DNA from: Cloeon dipterum
Lineage: Eukaryota > Arthropoda > Insecta > Ephemeroptera > Baetidae
Reading direction: 5' to 3'
Assembly: GCF_949628265.1 (NCBI RefSeq)
Contig: NC_088790.1
Span: 31,438,545 to 31,502,544, forward strand
DNA length: 64,000 bases
A program made the translations under genes and the position numbers. A model generated the notes under the pieces. It did no database searches. It was not told the origin of the DNA and saw only the letters and a list, made by a program, of their open reading frames with translations. Positions 1-12,080 of this stretch are shown one piece after another; within the stretch, counting starts at the first letter, position 1; every line of letters begins with the position of its first letter.

Positions 1-128
1 AACTCATAAGTCGTTTCTGCTTAATCGGGATCTCGCGGGTATTTTATGGAATTCAATGAAAAGTAAAACTTTTGGTTGCATTCTCATTTATTTTGGCAAT
101 TGACATGGAAGTTGTAAGAGCAACAAGT

Positions 129-983
129 TTAGCAGTGCAAACGTGCCAGCCTCTTTTTTTCCTTCTCGGCTAACCTCTTCTTGAAGTCTGTTAATTTTTG
201 CCCTAACTTTTTAAGAAATTTTTCATAATCTTTTCTCTCTTGTTTCAATATTTTCCTCCTGTGCGCAGTTAACTCATGCAGCCTCTCTACTTCTTCGTCG
301 ATTTTTTTCCTTTTGGCCTTCGCGAGCTCCACTTCAATACGGAGTTCTTCGAACTCCTTCTTAAGATCGTTTATGCTGTCTCTTTTGTCAGCGGAAATTC
401 CTGCAGCCGTTGATGATGATGATGGACCGGCTGAGCCGTTATTCCCGCCGTGCTCTTCATCATCCTGTAACAATAAATATATATTTATTTTACAACCGCG
501 ATCAAATGAGTAATGCAATAATTATCTGAAGGAAACCAAGTTTAAATTCAATGATACAAATTAAACCAGAATGAAGGATAGATAACAGGAATTTTTAGTT
601 TTATTGTAATCATGAAAATAAAGGAATATTTTCACCCCGAGCGCGGTGGTAGTCTGCTGTTCACATTTTTCACGCACCTGTCAATTCAGCAAACAAAAGC
701 GATCGCCTGCGAAGGAAAAATATCTGACCAGCGGACGAATATTTTAACTCCACGCAGCCGAAATATGTGCACGGGATAAATATTTATCTAGCACAAATAT
801 TAAAAGTTTGGCAAGAGATCTGAAATTGCTGCTAAATTTGTTTCAAAAAACTACAAGCTGGACCTGCGAAAAACCAATTTATTCCAATTCCCAACCCTGA
901 GCAAATTAAAGTATTTTATGTATTAAAAAAAGGTTACTCACTTTCTGCTGAGCTGCTCCGCTTTCATTGTCAGAGACATCCAT
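129..983 (-). CDS. Small acidic/coiled-coil protein, array copy A
   Basis: Two exons: 942-983 (14 codons, starts MDVSDNESGAAQQK) and 129-464, joined in phase 0 with a GTGAGT donor and a TTACAG acceptor. The product is 125 residues. Residues 15-40 are acidic then Gly/Ser rich, with a serine run. From about residue 45 there is a long charged helix with Leu/Ile spacing typical of a coiled coil, ending in Lys/Arg-rich sequence. No signal peptide or membrane segment is visible. A poly(A) signal (AATAAA on the minus strand, 92-87) lies about 37 bases past the stop. The exon-intron structure is identical in copies B and C, which supports a real gene. I recognise no family. Relative to B and C its coding exon is strongly diverged although the intron is nearly the same. 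Confidence 0.72.
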
Positions 984-1584
984 GGCTGCCAATCGTAATA
1001 CAGTTCACTGCTGGTTTTCAAAGAGAAATGAGTAAAACGAGACAAATTTATTGCTGCAATTACCACCCTGAAATTTACCACCACCACAGGAAAACAACCT
1101 CAAACTTACTTCCCACCAATTTCGTTCCTTCCAGAAGCACCCTGTTTAGGGGAGGGTTGCTGCTTCTGAATGAGCTTTCGACTCGGGTCTCATTCAATAG
1201 AACTTTGGAATTTTGTTTAATAACAAATAAATGTCGGTTCCTGCTCTTCCCTCCACTCTTTGATGTGTTTACACATTTTATTTACTACAAGTAACAAACA
1301 AAATTATTAAAATTATCAAGGTTTTACTTTGCTACTTTTATTTTTGTGAATTCTGTAATACATTGAAATTTGATTTAATCGAACAATCATCCCTCAGTAA
1401 TATCTTTCCTAGAATAAAAGTGCGAATATTTTAATTGGATTTTTCAATAAATAACAAAAGATTTTTTCTGATTTTTCAAATTAAATAGTAATTATTTGGC
1501 CCAACAGCAAAAAAATCAGGTTGAAAATTTTAGACAAGTGTTATTTTTAATTTTGGAGATTTTTTCATTTTTTCGATTTTTTTG

Positions 1585-2100
1585 TGTTTTTTGCACCTCC
1601 AAATCTCGGGTTGTAATTATCAGAATTGCAAAAAACTTTCCACCATTGGACTCATCTAAAGCTCCCCTGAACAGCTGAAGGGTTTAGGGGGTGCCTACTC
1701 TCTCCCCCCATTAGCTAAAATATTTTAAAAATCCAGGAAAATGCTTTCGAATACATTTTTACTAGTAAAATTTGAGAAGGGGGTTGAAAGGGGTGGATAA
1801 TTAGCACCCCCTAACCACTTTAGCTGGTTAGGGTAGGTTGAGACGAGTCTAAAAGTGCTTAGCTTTGGCAATTCTGATGGTTGGAACCCGAGATTTAGAG
1901 TTTGCAAAATACGAAAAAATCGATAAATTTCGTGATTTTCGTCTATTGCCAACATTTTAAAACTCCAAATCTCAGGTTTTAATAATCAGAATTGCAAAAA
2001 CGACCCACTTTTAGACTCGTCTCAACCTCCACTAACCAGCTAAAGTATTTAAGGGGTGCCTAATTCCATCCCCTTTCAACCCCATTGCTACAATTTTGAT
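1585..2100. repeat. Inverted-arm repeat family, unit A first half
   Basis: A module of about 130 bp, recognisable by CCAAATCTCGGGTT, a TCAGAATTGCAAAAA stretch, GACTCGTCTCAACC and a run like GGGGTGCCTA, occurs forward (about 1600-1710), reverse-complemented (about 1780-1905) and forward again (about 1965-2090). The arms can pair, so this looks like a foldback or MITE-type element rather than coding sequence. No protein is supported here. Confidence 0.6.
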
Positions 2101-2930
2101 AAAAATGCTTCATCTTGGCATAACAAAAATGCTATAATGCGGGATAGCGCTATAAAACAGTTTTATTTGCGATACTGTTGGTTTCTCTGGAAAAGCGGGG
2201 TTTTTTATTGAAATATCCCTGAGAAAAACCCACTACATCGCAAGAAAAATATTTTTTCGTATGTTCACGCATTTAAAAATCACGAAATTAATGCCAATGA
2301 AAATTTGATATCCATCTGAGGAACTTAACTGAATTTCCATGATTCTGATTCCTCATCAAGTTGTGGGCTTAAGAATAATTTGAGTTTTAACCATAAATAT
2401 TTTTTATCTAAAACAAAAAATTTAAATTTTTACTCCCGAATAATTTTTTCTCTTTTGTTTCTTATTTTTAGTATATATTAAATTTAGTTACAATAAATAA
2501 TTATAGGAAAGGTTATAAGCTTCGTATAATTTTCAGATTAAAAATTTTTAATTTAAAAATGAAATGAAGGGCTGAAGATTATTTAAATTAAAACAAACAT
2601 TGACTTTAGTTTTAATCATTAATTTTATTTTAACAAATATTTTAACAACCAATCAGTCTCATATTTGCATATTAAGAAAAATCTAGATAAACATATTGAA
2701 CACGAGATCAGTCAGCACCAAGATTGTAGGACAAATATGAGCGCGCCTCTTCTCTGCCTTTCGCCTCCACACTATCATCCATTTTCAACAATTACTCCAG
2801 CCGCAATTACACATCTTCACTCTTATTCTGCTAAAAGGCTCACATTCGCACACATCTCATTCACTATTGAGAAAACAAAATTATGTCAAAATTAATTATA
2901 TTGAGATGGCTGAACAGGTTTTTACCTCTG

Positions 2931-3391
2931 TCACAGTTTCAGTTTGGTTTTGTAGCATGCTTTCCTCTCGTGCCTCTTTCTTGCATGTGCCGACGGAAAC
3001 GATCTGCAGCACATGGAACATCGGTGAGCATCCCATTGCTGACATTTCGACCGGTTCGCAGGAGAACCTTTGCAACGCTTCGATTTTGACTGACGGCGAC
3101 GCTCTTTCTTTTTGTTCCATGCCAGATCATTGCTGTCAACATTCTCCTCCGTGTCAGAAATCTCCTTTAATTCTTCATTTTGATCGAGGGATGAGCCTGA
3201 CAAGGAAAAATTCCAAATTGAATTAAAAACTAACAAATATGAAAAAGGCTTAACTTTTTATTGTCAAAATTTTGATATATTGCAATAAAACGTGGCTTTT
3301 TTAATAATAAATTATTTTGTGTACCTTCTTGGGTTTCTTCGTACTCCTCTTCCTCGCTCAGCGCATAGAATTCTGTATTTTCGGTGTTCAT
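2931..3391 (-). CDS. Small C2HC zinc-finger protein, array copy A
   Basis: Two coding exons: 3325-3391 (starts MNTENTEFYALSEEEE, very acidic) and 2931-3196, joined in phase 1 with an AAG/GTACAC donor and a TTGTCAG acceptor. The product is 110 residues. After the acidic N-terminus comes a Lys/Arg-rich stretch (KKKERRRQSKSK) and then one finger, CSMC-x12-H-x4-C, near the C-terminus. The spacing fits a C2H2-like finger with the last His replaced by Cys. An acceptor-like TTTACAG lies two bases before the ATG, so a 5' untranslated exon upstream is likely. The basic stretch may be a nuclear localisation signal. A DNA- or RNA-binding nuclear role is inference only. The coding exons are identical in predicted protein to copy B. 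Confidence 0.65.
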
Positions 3392-3899
3392 GTCTGTAAA
3401 TCGGAAGGTCGGATTGCGATATGTGCCGTGCGACAAACGTCCTGCTTCTGATACGATTCAAGCAATTTTCTTTCAACAAAAGCTTCTAAATGAACTTTGC
3501 ACTCATCTGTCTTATACAACAAAACCTTGGAATTTTGTTTATTATATATAACAAATATTTATCGGTTCCTGCTCTACAATTTTCTGTTTACAAATTTTAT
3601 TTACGACTAATTAACAAACAAAATTGTCATGGTTTTAATTTGCTACTTAAATTTATTTGAATTAATATATATAAATGAATTCTAGTATATTTAAATTTGT
3701 TTCAATTGAAGACACATCCCCTAGTAGAAATTAAGTGCGAAAAAAACCGGTTATATTGTAATTGGAACAAGACGTGAATATTTTCAATAAATAACAAAAT
3801 ATTTTTCCTTTTTTAAATACTAATTATGCCCTGCACCAAAATATCAGGCTGAAAATTTTTAAATAGTTTTTTATTTTTCCACATTTTCGATTTTTGGGT

Positions 3900-4735
3900 T
3901 CTTTGCACCTCCAAATCTCAGGTTCTAAGCATCAGGACTGCAAAAATTACCCACCGTCAGACTCGTCTCAACTTTCCCTGATCAGCTGAAAAGTTTAGGA
4001 GTGCCTATACTCCACCCCCAATCGCAAAAATATTTGAAAAACCGAGGAAAATTCATTTTTTCTATTGAAAATTTGGCAGGGGTTAAAAGGGGTGGACGAT
4101 TAGCACCCCCTAAACTCTTCAGCTGGTTAGGGTAGGTTGAGACGTTTCTAAATGTGCTTAGTTTTGGAAATTCTGATAGTTAGAACCCGATATTTGGAGT
4201 TAACAAAATACAAAAAAAAAAATCGTGATTTTCGTGTTTTCCCAACATTTTTCAAACTCCAAATCTCGGGTTCTAATAATCAGAGTTGCAAAAATTAACC
4301 AGTTTTAGACTCAAATCAATCTTCCCTGATCATTTAAAGGGTTTAGGGGGTGCCTACCCTCCACCCCCAATCGCTAAAATATTTTAAAAATCGAGGAAAT
4401 TACTTTCGAATACATTTTTACTAGTAAAATTTGAGAAGGGAGTTTAAAGGGGTGGATAATTAGCACCCCCTCACCACTTAAGCTGGTTAGGGTAGGTCTA
4501 GAGGTGTCTAAAGGTGCTTAGTTCTTAGGAGTTCGTAAAATACGAAAAAGCCGAAAAAGTCGTGATTTTCGTGTTTTGCCAACATTTTAAAACTCCGAAT
4601 CTCGGGTTCTAATGATCAGAATTTCAAAAACTACCCATCGTTTGACTCGTCTAAATCTCCACTAACTAGCTAAAGCATGTAAGGGGTGCTAACCACCATC
4701 CCCTTTCAACCCCATTGCTAAAATTTTGATAAAAA
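3900..4735. repeat. Inverted-arm repeat family, unit A second half
   Basis: This is the same module as at 1.6-2.1 kb. It is forward at about 3905-4020, reverse at about 4075-4205, forward at about 4255-4370, reverse at about 4435-4530 and forward at about 4590-4725. Alternating orientation gives pairs of complementary arms. No coding potential is seen. Confidence 0.6.
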
Positions 4736-5366
4736 AGTATCACGGCTTAAATAATTTAAATTATCCAAAACTCCTTCTAAATTACTATTCCGTCCCTTTC
4801 TTTCAACCTAAATCGAGTTGATATGATAAATCATTTTCATTAAAATCTTCTGAGCGTTGTTACGGCTCTAATTAAAATGCGAAAACTTGATTTTTTCGCT
4901 CGAGAAAAACGGTCATGAAGCTTAGGAGGTGGAGGCGGCCTAGAAATCAAATCACAAATCATTTTCTTACCATTTATTATTTTTTTAAATTTGTTTTGCA
5001 ACCGGAAAGTAACCTAATTCAAGTTGATGAGTAAATAAATTAATTTCCTGTGCAACTGTGACAGTTAGGCATTTTTATTTATTTTACCGATAAAATTTTT
5101 GAAATTATTTTTAAGATATTTCGATAAAATTGACTATAAGTGATTTTTAGGGGATCAGATTCACAGACTAAATTTGTGCACGGGCTAATGTGGTTTAATG
5201 GGAACCAAAATTCATAAGTCGTCTCTGCTTAATCGGGATCTCGGGTTTTTATGGAATTCAATGAAAAGTAAAACTTTTGGTTGCATTCTCATTTATTTTG
5301 GCGATTGACATGGAAGTTGTAAGAGTAACAAAAGTTTAGTAGTCCAAACCTGCGTGCCTCTTTTTG

Positions 5367-6177
5367 TCAATCAAGCAAACGTTCCTGTTCGGCTACCTTC
5401 ATGTCAAAGTCGTTTAATTTTTGTTCCAACATTTCAATTATTTTTCCACACTCTTCTCTCTCTTTTTTCAAAATTTTCCTCCTGCATGCATTGAACTCAT
5501 GCAGCCCACTTTCTCTTTTATCCATTTTTTTCCCCTTGGATATCACGTGATGCACTTCTTTACGGAGTATCACGATCTCCTTCTCAAGATCTGCTATGCC
5601 GTTTGTTTTGTCTGCAGGTGTTGATGATGATGATGGACCGGCTGAGCCGTTGTTCACGCCGTGCTCTTCATCCTCCTGTAACAATAAATATATTTATTTT
5701 ACAACCGCGATCAAATGAGTAATGCAATAATTATCTGAAGGAAACCAAGTTTAAATTCAATGATACAAATTAAACCAGAATGAAGGATAGATAACAGGAA
5801 TTTTTAGTTTTATTGTATTCATGAAAATAAAGGAATATTTCCACCCCGAGCGCGGTGGTTGTCTGCTGTTCACATTTTTCACGCACCTGTCAGTTCAGCA
5901 AACAAAAGCGATCGCCTGCGAAGGAAAAATATCTGACCAGCGGACGAATATTTTAACTTCACGCAGCCTAAATATGTGCACGGGATAAATATTAAAAGTT
6001 TGGCAAGAGATCTAAAATTGCTGCTAAATTTGTTTCAAAAAAATACAAGCCGGACCTGCGAAAAACCAATTTATTCCAATTCCCAATCCTGAGCAAATTT
6101 TTAAGTATTTTATGTATTAAAAAAAGGTTACTCACTTTCTGCTGAGCTGCTCCGCTTTCATTGTCAGAGACATCCAT
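5367..6177 (-). CDS. Small acidic/coiled-coil protein, array copy B
   Basis: Exons 6136-6177 (MDVSDNESGAAQQK, the same as copy A) and 5367-5675 join in phase 0 to give 116 residues. The acidic and serine-rich linker is shorter than in A and C because the segment before the helix is reduced. The helical part (about residues 38-116) is rich in Lys, Glu and Leu and matches copy C closely but copy A only loosely. A poly(A) signal lies shortly after the stop (CATTTATTTTGG on the plus strand near 5290-5300). The family is unknown. It is placed as a paralogue by shared structure, start peptide and flanks. Confidence 0.7.
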
Positions 6178-6784
6178 GGCTGCCAGTTCACTGCTGGTTT
6201 TCAAAGAGAAATGAGTAAAACGACACAGACACAAATTGAATGCTCCCTCTACCCTGAAATTTACCACCACCACAGGAAAACAACCTCAAACTTGCTCCCC
6301 ACCAATTTCGTTCCTTCCAAAAGCACCCTGTTTAGGGGAGGGTTGCTGCTTCTGAATGAGCTTTCGACTCAGGTCTCATTCAATAGAACTTTGGAATTTT
6401 GTTTAATAACAAATAAATGTCGGTTCCTGCTCTTCCTTTTGATTCCCTCTACTCTTTGATGTGTTTACACATTTTATTTACTACAAGTAACAAACAAAAT
6501 TATTAAAATTATCATCGTTTTGCTTTGCTACTTTTATTTTTGTGAATTCTGTAATACATTGAAATTCGATTTAATCGAAGAATCATCCCTCAATAATATC
6601 ACCCCTAGAATAAAAGTGCGAATATTTTAATTGGATTTTTCAATAAATAACAAAAGATTTTTCTGATTTTTCATTTTTCAAATTAAATAGTAATTATTTG
6701 GCCCAACAGCAAAAAAATCAGGTTGAAAATTTTAGACAAGTGTTATTTTTAATTTTGGAGATTTTTTTCATTTTTTCGATTTTT

Positions 6785-7300
6785 TTTTGTGTTTTTTGCA
6801 CCTCCAAATCTCGGGTTCTAATTATCAGAATTGCAAAAACTTTCCACCATTGTACTCATCTAAACCTTCTCTGAACAGCTGAAGGGTTTAGGGGGTGCCT
6901 ACTCTCTCCCCCCATTAGCTAAAATATTTTAAAAATCCAGGAAAATGCTTTCGAATACATTTTTACTAGTAAAATTTGAGAAGGGGGTTGAAAGGGGTGG
7001 ATAATTAGCACCCCCTCACCACTTTAGCTGGCTAGTGGAGGTTGAGACGAGTCTAAAAGTGCTTAGCTTTGGCAATTCGGATGGTTGGAACCCGAGATTT
7101 AGAGTTTGCAAAATACGAAAAAGTCGATAAATTTCGTGATTTTCGTCTATTGCCAACATTTTAAAACTCCAAATCTCGGGTTCCAATTATCAGATTTACA
7201 AAAACTACCCTCTTTTAGACTCGTCTTGACCTCCACTAACCAGCTAAAGTATTTAAGGGGTGCTTACTCCCATCCCCTTTCAACCCCATTGCTACAATTT
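6785..7300. repeat. Inverted-arm repeat family, unit B first half
   Basis: This is the unit B counterpart of the 1.6-2.1 kb repeats, with forward, reverse and forward modules in the same order and only scattered base differences. Confidence 0.6.
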
Positions 7301-8133
7301 TGATAAAAATACTTCATCTTGGCATAACAAAAATGCTTTAATGCGGGATAGCGCTATAAAACAGTTTTATTTGCGATACTGTTGGTTTCTCTGGAAAAGC
7401 GGGGTTTTTATTGAAATATCCCTGAGAAAAACCCACTACATCGCAAGAAAAATATTTTTTCGTATGTTCACGCATTTAAAAATCACGAAATTAATACCAA
7501 TGAAAATTTGATATCCATCTGGGGAACTTTACTGAATTTCCATGATTCTGATTCCTCATCAAGTTGTGGGCTTAAGAATAATTTGAGTTTTAACCATAAA
7601 TATTTTTTATCTAAAACAAAAAATTTAAATTTTTACTCCCGAATAATTTTTTCTCTTTTGTTTCTTATTTTTAGTATATATTAAATTTAGTTACAATAAA
7701 TAATTATAGGAAAGGTTATAAGCTTCGTATAATTTTCAGATTAAAAATTTTTAATTTAAAAATGAAATGAAGGGCTGAAGATTATTTAAATTAAAACAAA
7801 CATTGACTTTAGTTTTAATCATTAATTTTATTTTAACAAATATTTTAACAACCAATCAGTCTCATATTTGCATATTAAGAAAAATCTAGATGAACATATT
7901 GAACACGAGATCAGTCAGCACCAAGATTGTAGGACAAATATGAGCGCGCCTCTTCTCTGCCTTTCGCCTCCACACTATCATCCATTTTCAACAATTACTC
8001 CAGCCGCAATTACACATCTTCACTCTTATTCTGCTAAAAGGCTCACATTCGCACACATCTCATTCACTATTGAGAAAACAAAATTATGTCAAAATTAATT
8101 ATATTGAGATGGCTGAACAGGTTTTTACCTCTG

Positions 8134-8594
8134 TCACAGTTTCAGTTTGGTTTTGTAGCATGCTTTCCTCTCGTGCCTCTTTCTTGCATGTGCCGACGGA
8201 AACGATCTGCAGCACATGGAACATCGGTGAGCATCCCATTGCTGACATTTCGACCGGTTCGCAGGAGAACCTTTGCAACGCTTCGATTTTGACTGACGGC
8301 GACGCTCTTTCTTTTTGTTCCATGCCAGATCATTGCTGTCAACATTCTCCTCCGTGTCAGAAATCTCCTTTAATTCTTCATTTTGATCGAGGGATGAGCC
8401 TGACAAGGAAAAATTCCAAATTGAATTAAAAACTAACAAATATGAAAAAGGCTTAACTTTTTACTGTCAAAATTTTGATATATTGCAATAAAACGTGGCT
8501 TTTTTAATAATAAATTATTTTGTGTACCTTCTTGGGTTTCTTCGTACTCCTCTTCCTCGCTCAGCGCATAGAATTCTGTATTTTCGGTGTTCAT
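8134..8594 (-). CDS. Small C2HC zinc-finger protein, array copy B
   Basis: Exons 8528-8594 and 8134-8399 are joined in phase 1 exactly as in copy A, giving a 110-residue product. The predicted protein is identical to copy A, including the acidic start, the basic stretch and the CSMC-x12-H-x4-C finger. The surrounding 1.5 kb or so (about 7.5-8.8 kb) is also nearly identical to 2.3-3.6 kb, which indicates recent duplication or gene conversion. The function is unknown and nucleic-acid binding is inferred from the finger. Confidence 0.65.
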
Positions 8595-9104
8595 GTCTGT
8601 AAATCGGAAGGTCGGATTGCGATATGTGCCGTGCGACAAACGTCCTGCTTCTGATACGATTCAAGCAATTTTCTTTCAACAAAAGCTTCTAAATGAACTT
8701 TGCACTCATCTGTCTTATACAACAAAACCTTGGAATTTTGTTTATTATATATAACAAATATTTATCGGTTCCTGCTCTACAATTTTCTGTTTACAAATTT
8801 TATTTACGACGAAATAACAAACAAAATTGTCATGGTTTTAATTTGCTAACTTAAATTGATTTGAATTAATTTATAAACGAAATCTAGTGTATTTAAATTT
8901 GTTTCAATTGAAGACACATCCCCTAATAGAATTCAAGTGCGAAAAAACCCGGTTATATTGTAATTGGAACAAGACATTAATATTTTTAATAAATAATAAA
9001 ATATTTTTCCTTTTTAAATACTAATTATGCCCTGCACCAAAATATCAGGCTGAAAATTTTTAAATAGTTTTTTATTTTTCCACATTTTCGATTTTTGGGT
9101 TCTT

Positions 9105-9955
9105 TGCACCTCCAAATCTCAGGTTCTAAGCATCAGAACTGCAAAAATTACCCACCGTCAGACTCGTCTCAACCTCCCCTGACCAGCTGAAAAGTTTAGG
9201 AGGTGTTTATACTCCACCCCCAAATATTTTAAAAACCGAGGAAAATTCATTTTTTCTATTCAAATTTTAGCAGGGGGTTAAAAGGGGTGGACGATTAGCA
9301 CCCCCTAAACTCTTCAGCTGGTTAGGGTAGGTTGAGACGTTTCTAAATGTGCTTAGTTTTGGAAATTCTGATAGTTAGAACCCGAGATTTTGAATTAACA
9401 AAATACAAAACAAATGAAAAATTCGTGATTTTCGTGTTTTCTAACATTTTTTAAACTCCAAATCTCGGGTTCTAATAATCAGAGTTGCAAAAATTAAATA
9501 CTCTTAGACTCAAATCAATCTTCCCTGATCAGTTAAAGGGTTTAGGGGGTGCCTACCCTCCACCCCCAATCGCTAAAATATCTTAAAAATCGAGAAAAAT
9601 GCATTCGAATACATTTTTTGTATTAAAATTTTAGAAGGGGGTTGAAAGGGGTGGATAATTAGCACCCCCTCACCACTTTAGCTGGTTAGGGTAGGTCTAG
9701 AGGTGTCTAAAGGTGCTTAGTTTTGGCTATTGTGACTGATAGAACCCGAGATTAAGAGTTCGTAAAATACGAAAAAGCCGAAAAAGTCGTGATTTTCGTG
9801 TTTTGCCAACATTTTAAAACTCCGAATCTCGGGTTCTAATGATCAGAATTTCAAAAACTACCCATCGTTTGACTCGTCTAAATCTCCACTAAGTAGCTAA
9901 AGCATGTAAGGGGTGCTCACCACCATCCCCTTTTAACCCCATTGCTACAATTTTG
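9105..9955. repeat. Inverted-arm repeat family, unit B second half
   Basis: Counterpart of 3.9-4.7 kb, with the alternating forward and reverse modules kept. The sequence has diverged more from unit A here than in the zinc-finger gene region. Confidence 0.55.
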
Positions 9956-10408
9956 ATAAAAAAGTATCACGGCTTAAATAATTGAAATTATCTAAAACTC
10001 CTTCTAAATTAATATTCTGTCCCTTTCTTTCTATCTAAAACAGGCAAAAAGTTTTAAAATTAGATGCGAATTGATTAAATAAAATTTTCACACTGAACTG
10101 GAAACATTTTAACCGGAATCTTCTCCTTTTTCTTACCATTTATTACTTTTTTAAATTTGTTTTGGAACCGGAAAGTATCTTAATTCAAGTTGATGAATAA
10201 ATGAATTAATTCCTGTGAAAACGGACTAATGTTGTTTAAAGGGAACGAAAATTCATGAGTCATCTCTGCTTAATCGGAATCTCGGGTATTTTATGGAATT
10301 CAATGAAAAGTAAAACTTTTGGTTGCATTCTCATTTATTTTGGCAATTGACATGGAAGTTGCAAGAGTAACAAAAGTTTAGTAGTCCAAACGTGCGTGCC
10401 TCTTTTTT

Positions 10409-11239
10409 TCAATCAAGCATACGTTCCTGTTCGGCGGCTACCTTCATGTCAAAGTCATTTAATTTTTGTTCCAACATTTCAATTATTTTTCCACACTCTT
10501 CTCTCTCTTTTTTCAAAATTTTCCTCCTGCATGCATTTGACTCATGCAGCCCACTTTCTCTTTTATCCATTTTTTTCCCCTTGGATATCACGTGCTGCAC
10601 TTCTTTACGGAGTATTACGATCTCCTTCTCAAGATCTGCTATGCCGTTTGTTTTGTCAGCGCAAATTTCTGCAGCCGTTGATGATGATGATGATGGTGAT
10701 GGACCGGCTGAGCCGTTATTCCCGCCTTGCTCTTCATCCTCCTGTAACAATAAATATATTTTTTTTACAACCGCGATCAAATGAGTAATGCAATAATTAT
10801 GTGAAGGAAACCAAGTTTAAATTCAATGATACAAATTAAACCAGAATGAAGGATAGATAACAGGAATTTTTAGTTTTATTGTATTCATGAAAATAAAGGA
10901 ATATTTCCACCCCGAGCGCGGTGGTAGTCTGCTGTTCACATTTTTCACGCACCTGTCAGTTCAGCAAACAAAAGCGATCGCCTGCGAAGGAAAAATATCT
11001 GACCAGCGGGCGAATATTTTAACTTCACGCAGCCTAAATATGTGCACGGGATAAATATTAAAAGTTTGGCAAGAGATCTAAAATTGCTGCTAAATTTGTT
11101 TCAAAAAATACAAGCCGGACCTGCGAAAAACCAATTTATTCCAATTCCCAACCCTGAGCGAATTTAAGTATTTTATGTATTAAAAAAAGTTACTCACTTT
11201 CTGCTGAGCTGCTCCGCTTTCATTGTCAGAGACATCCAT
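10409..11239 (-). CDS. Small acidic/coiled-coil protein, array copy C
   Basis: Exons 11198-11239 (MDVSDNESGAAQQK) and 10409-10741 join in phase 0 to give 124 residues. The layout is as in A and B: invariant 14-residue first exon, acidic/Gly/Ser linker, then a coiled-coil-like charged helix. It has a longer Ser run and one extra Ala near the C-terminus compared with B. The unit is truncated beyond about 11418, so the second gene of the unit and perhaps part of the upstream promoter are missing. Whether this copy is expressed cannot be told. Confidence 0.68.
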
Positions 11240-11418
11240 GGCTGGCACTCGTACAGTTCACTGCTGGTTTTCAAAGAGAAATGAGTAAAACGACACAGAC
11301 ACAAATTTATTGCTCCCACTACTACCCTGAAATTTACCACCACCACAGGAAAACAACCTCAAACTTACTCCCCACCAATTTCGTTCCTTCCAGAAGCACC
11401 CTTTTTAGGGGAGGGTTT

Positions 11419-12080
11419 TTTCTCTTTGCTGGCAGTGCACGCATATGAGCCGATTTAGAGCCGCAAAAGACGTACACGAAACGCACACCCTCTCATGCCG
11501 TACGTGCTTTTGTGTTCAGACCGGCCGTCGGCGAGACCAACAATGCATTTTTCTTCTTTATTTATTTCAATTTGTTGCGCGACTCATTGTCAGTGCACAG
11601 AATTGAATGTAAAGCTAAAAAAACCAGAGAAATTACAGGTCAGAATATTTATTGAAATAAAATATTGATGACGCAAAGGCACAGGGTATAAAGCACTTCA
11701 AAATCTAGTTTTTTTTTGTAGTATGACATGATTATGATAGAAGATAGGGTTGATATTGCGAAAGACTGGAAGATCCTTGTTATGCCTTAACTAAAAATTG
11801 CTTTAAGTTCATTCCTTTCACTATAAAAACGCCAAATTAAAAAGAAACAACAAATACCTCTTAAGCTTAGATATTAATTAATTAATTTTCCGTGTTAAAA
11901 TTTAAATTATTTTTAGCTAGAGCGTTTTAGCATTTATTTAAGTTATTTTCTAAACTAAAATTATTCCTGAGCTGACAATGATAGTCCCACAATGATCTAA
12001 AACATAGAAAAAAACGGTGAATCGTCTAAAAAATTTAAAAACCGCGAGTCGTGAAGCTTAGCAGGAATTTGCTCGTGGCT
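11419..12080. other. Intergenic, no gene seen
   Basis: This is unique-looking sequence following the truncated end of the tandem array. I see no coding exon, RNA gene or clear repeat in it. Confidence 0.5.

Larger units (their letters stand above)
1..11418. repeat. Nested tandem array, two full units and one truncated unit
   Basis: Three head-to-tail copies begin with the same sequence (near 1, 5209 and 10251), each containing the shared stretch TTTTATGGAATTCAATGAAA. Units A (1-5208) and B (5209-10250) each hold a coiled-coil gene and a zinc-finger gene on the minus strand. Unit C stops near 11418, just upstream of the first gene, where unrelated sequence begins. Inside each unit the 5' flanks of the two genes are also related: about 1190-1450 resembles about 3515-3790, with shared stretches around TTGGAATTTTGTTTA and TCGGTTCCTGCTCT. 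Each unit is therefore itself an older duplication of about 2.6 kb. The copies were compared by eye, so boundaries are approximate. Confidence 0.85.

Noticed and set aside
2665-3226. Plus-strand open frames opposite the zinc-finger gene
   Set aside because: They are antisense shadows of the zinc-finger coding exon, whose splice phase and finger motif support the minus strand.
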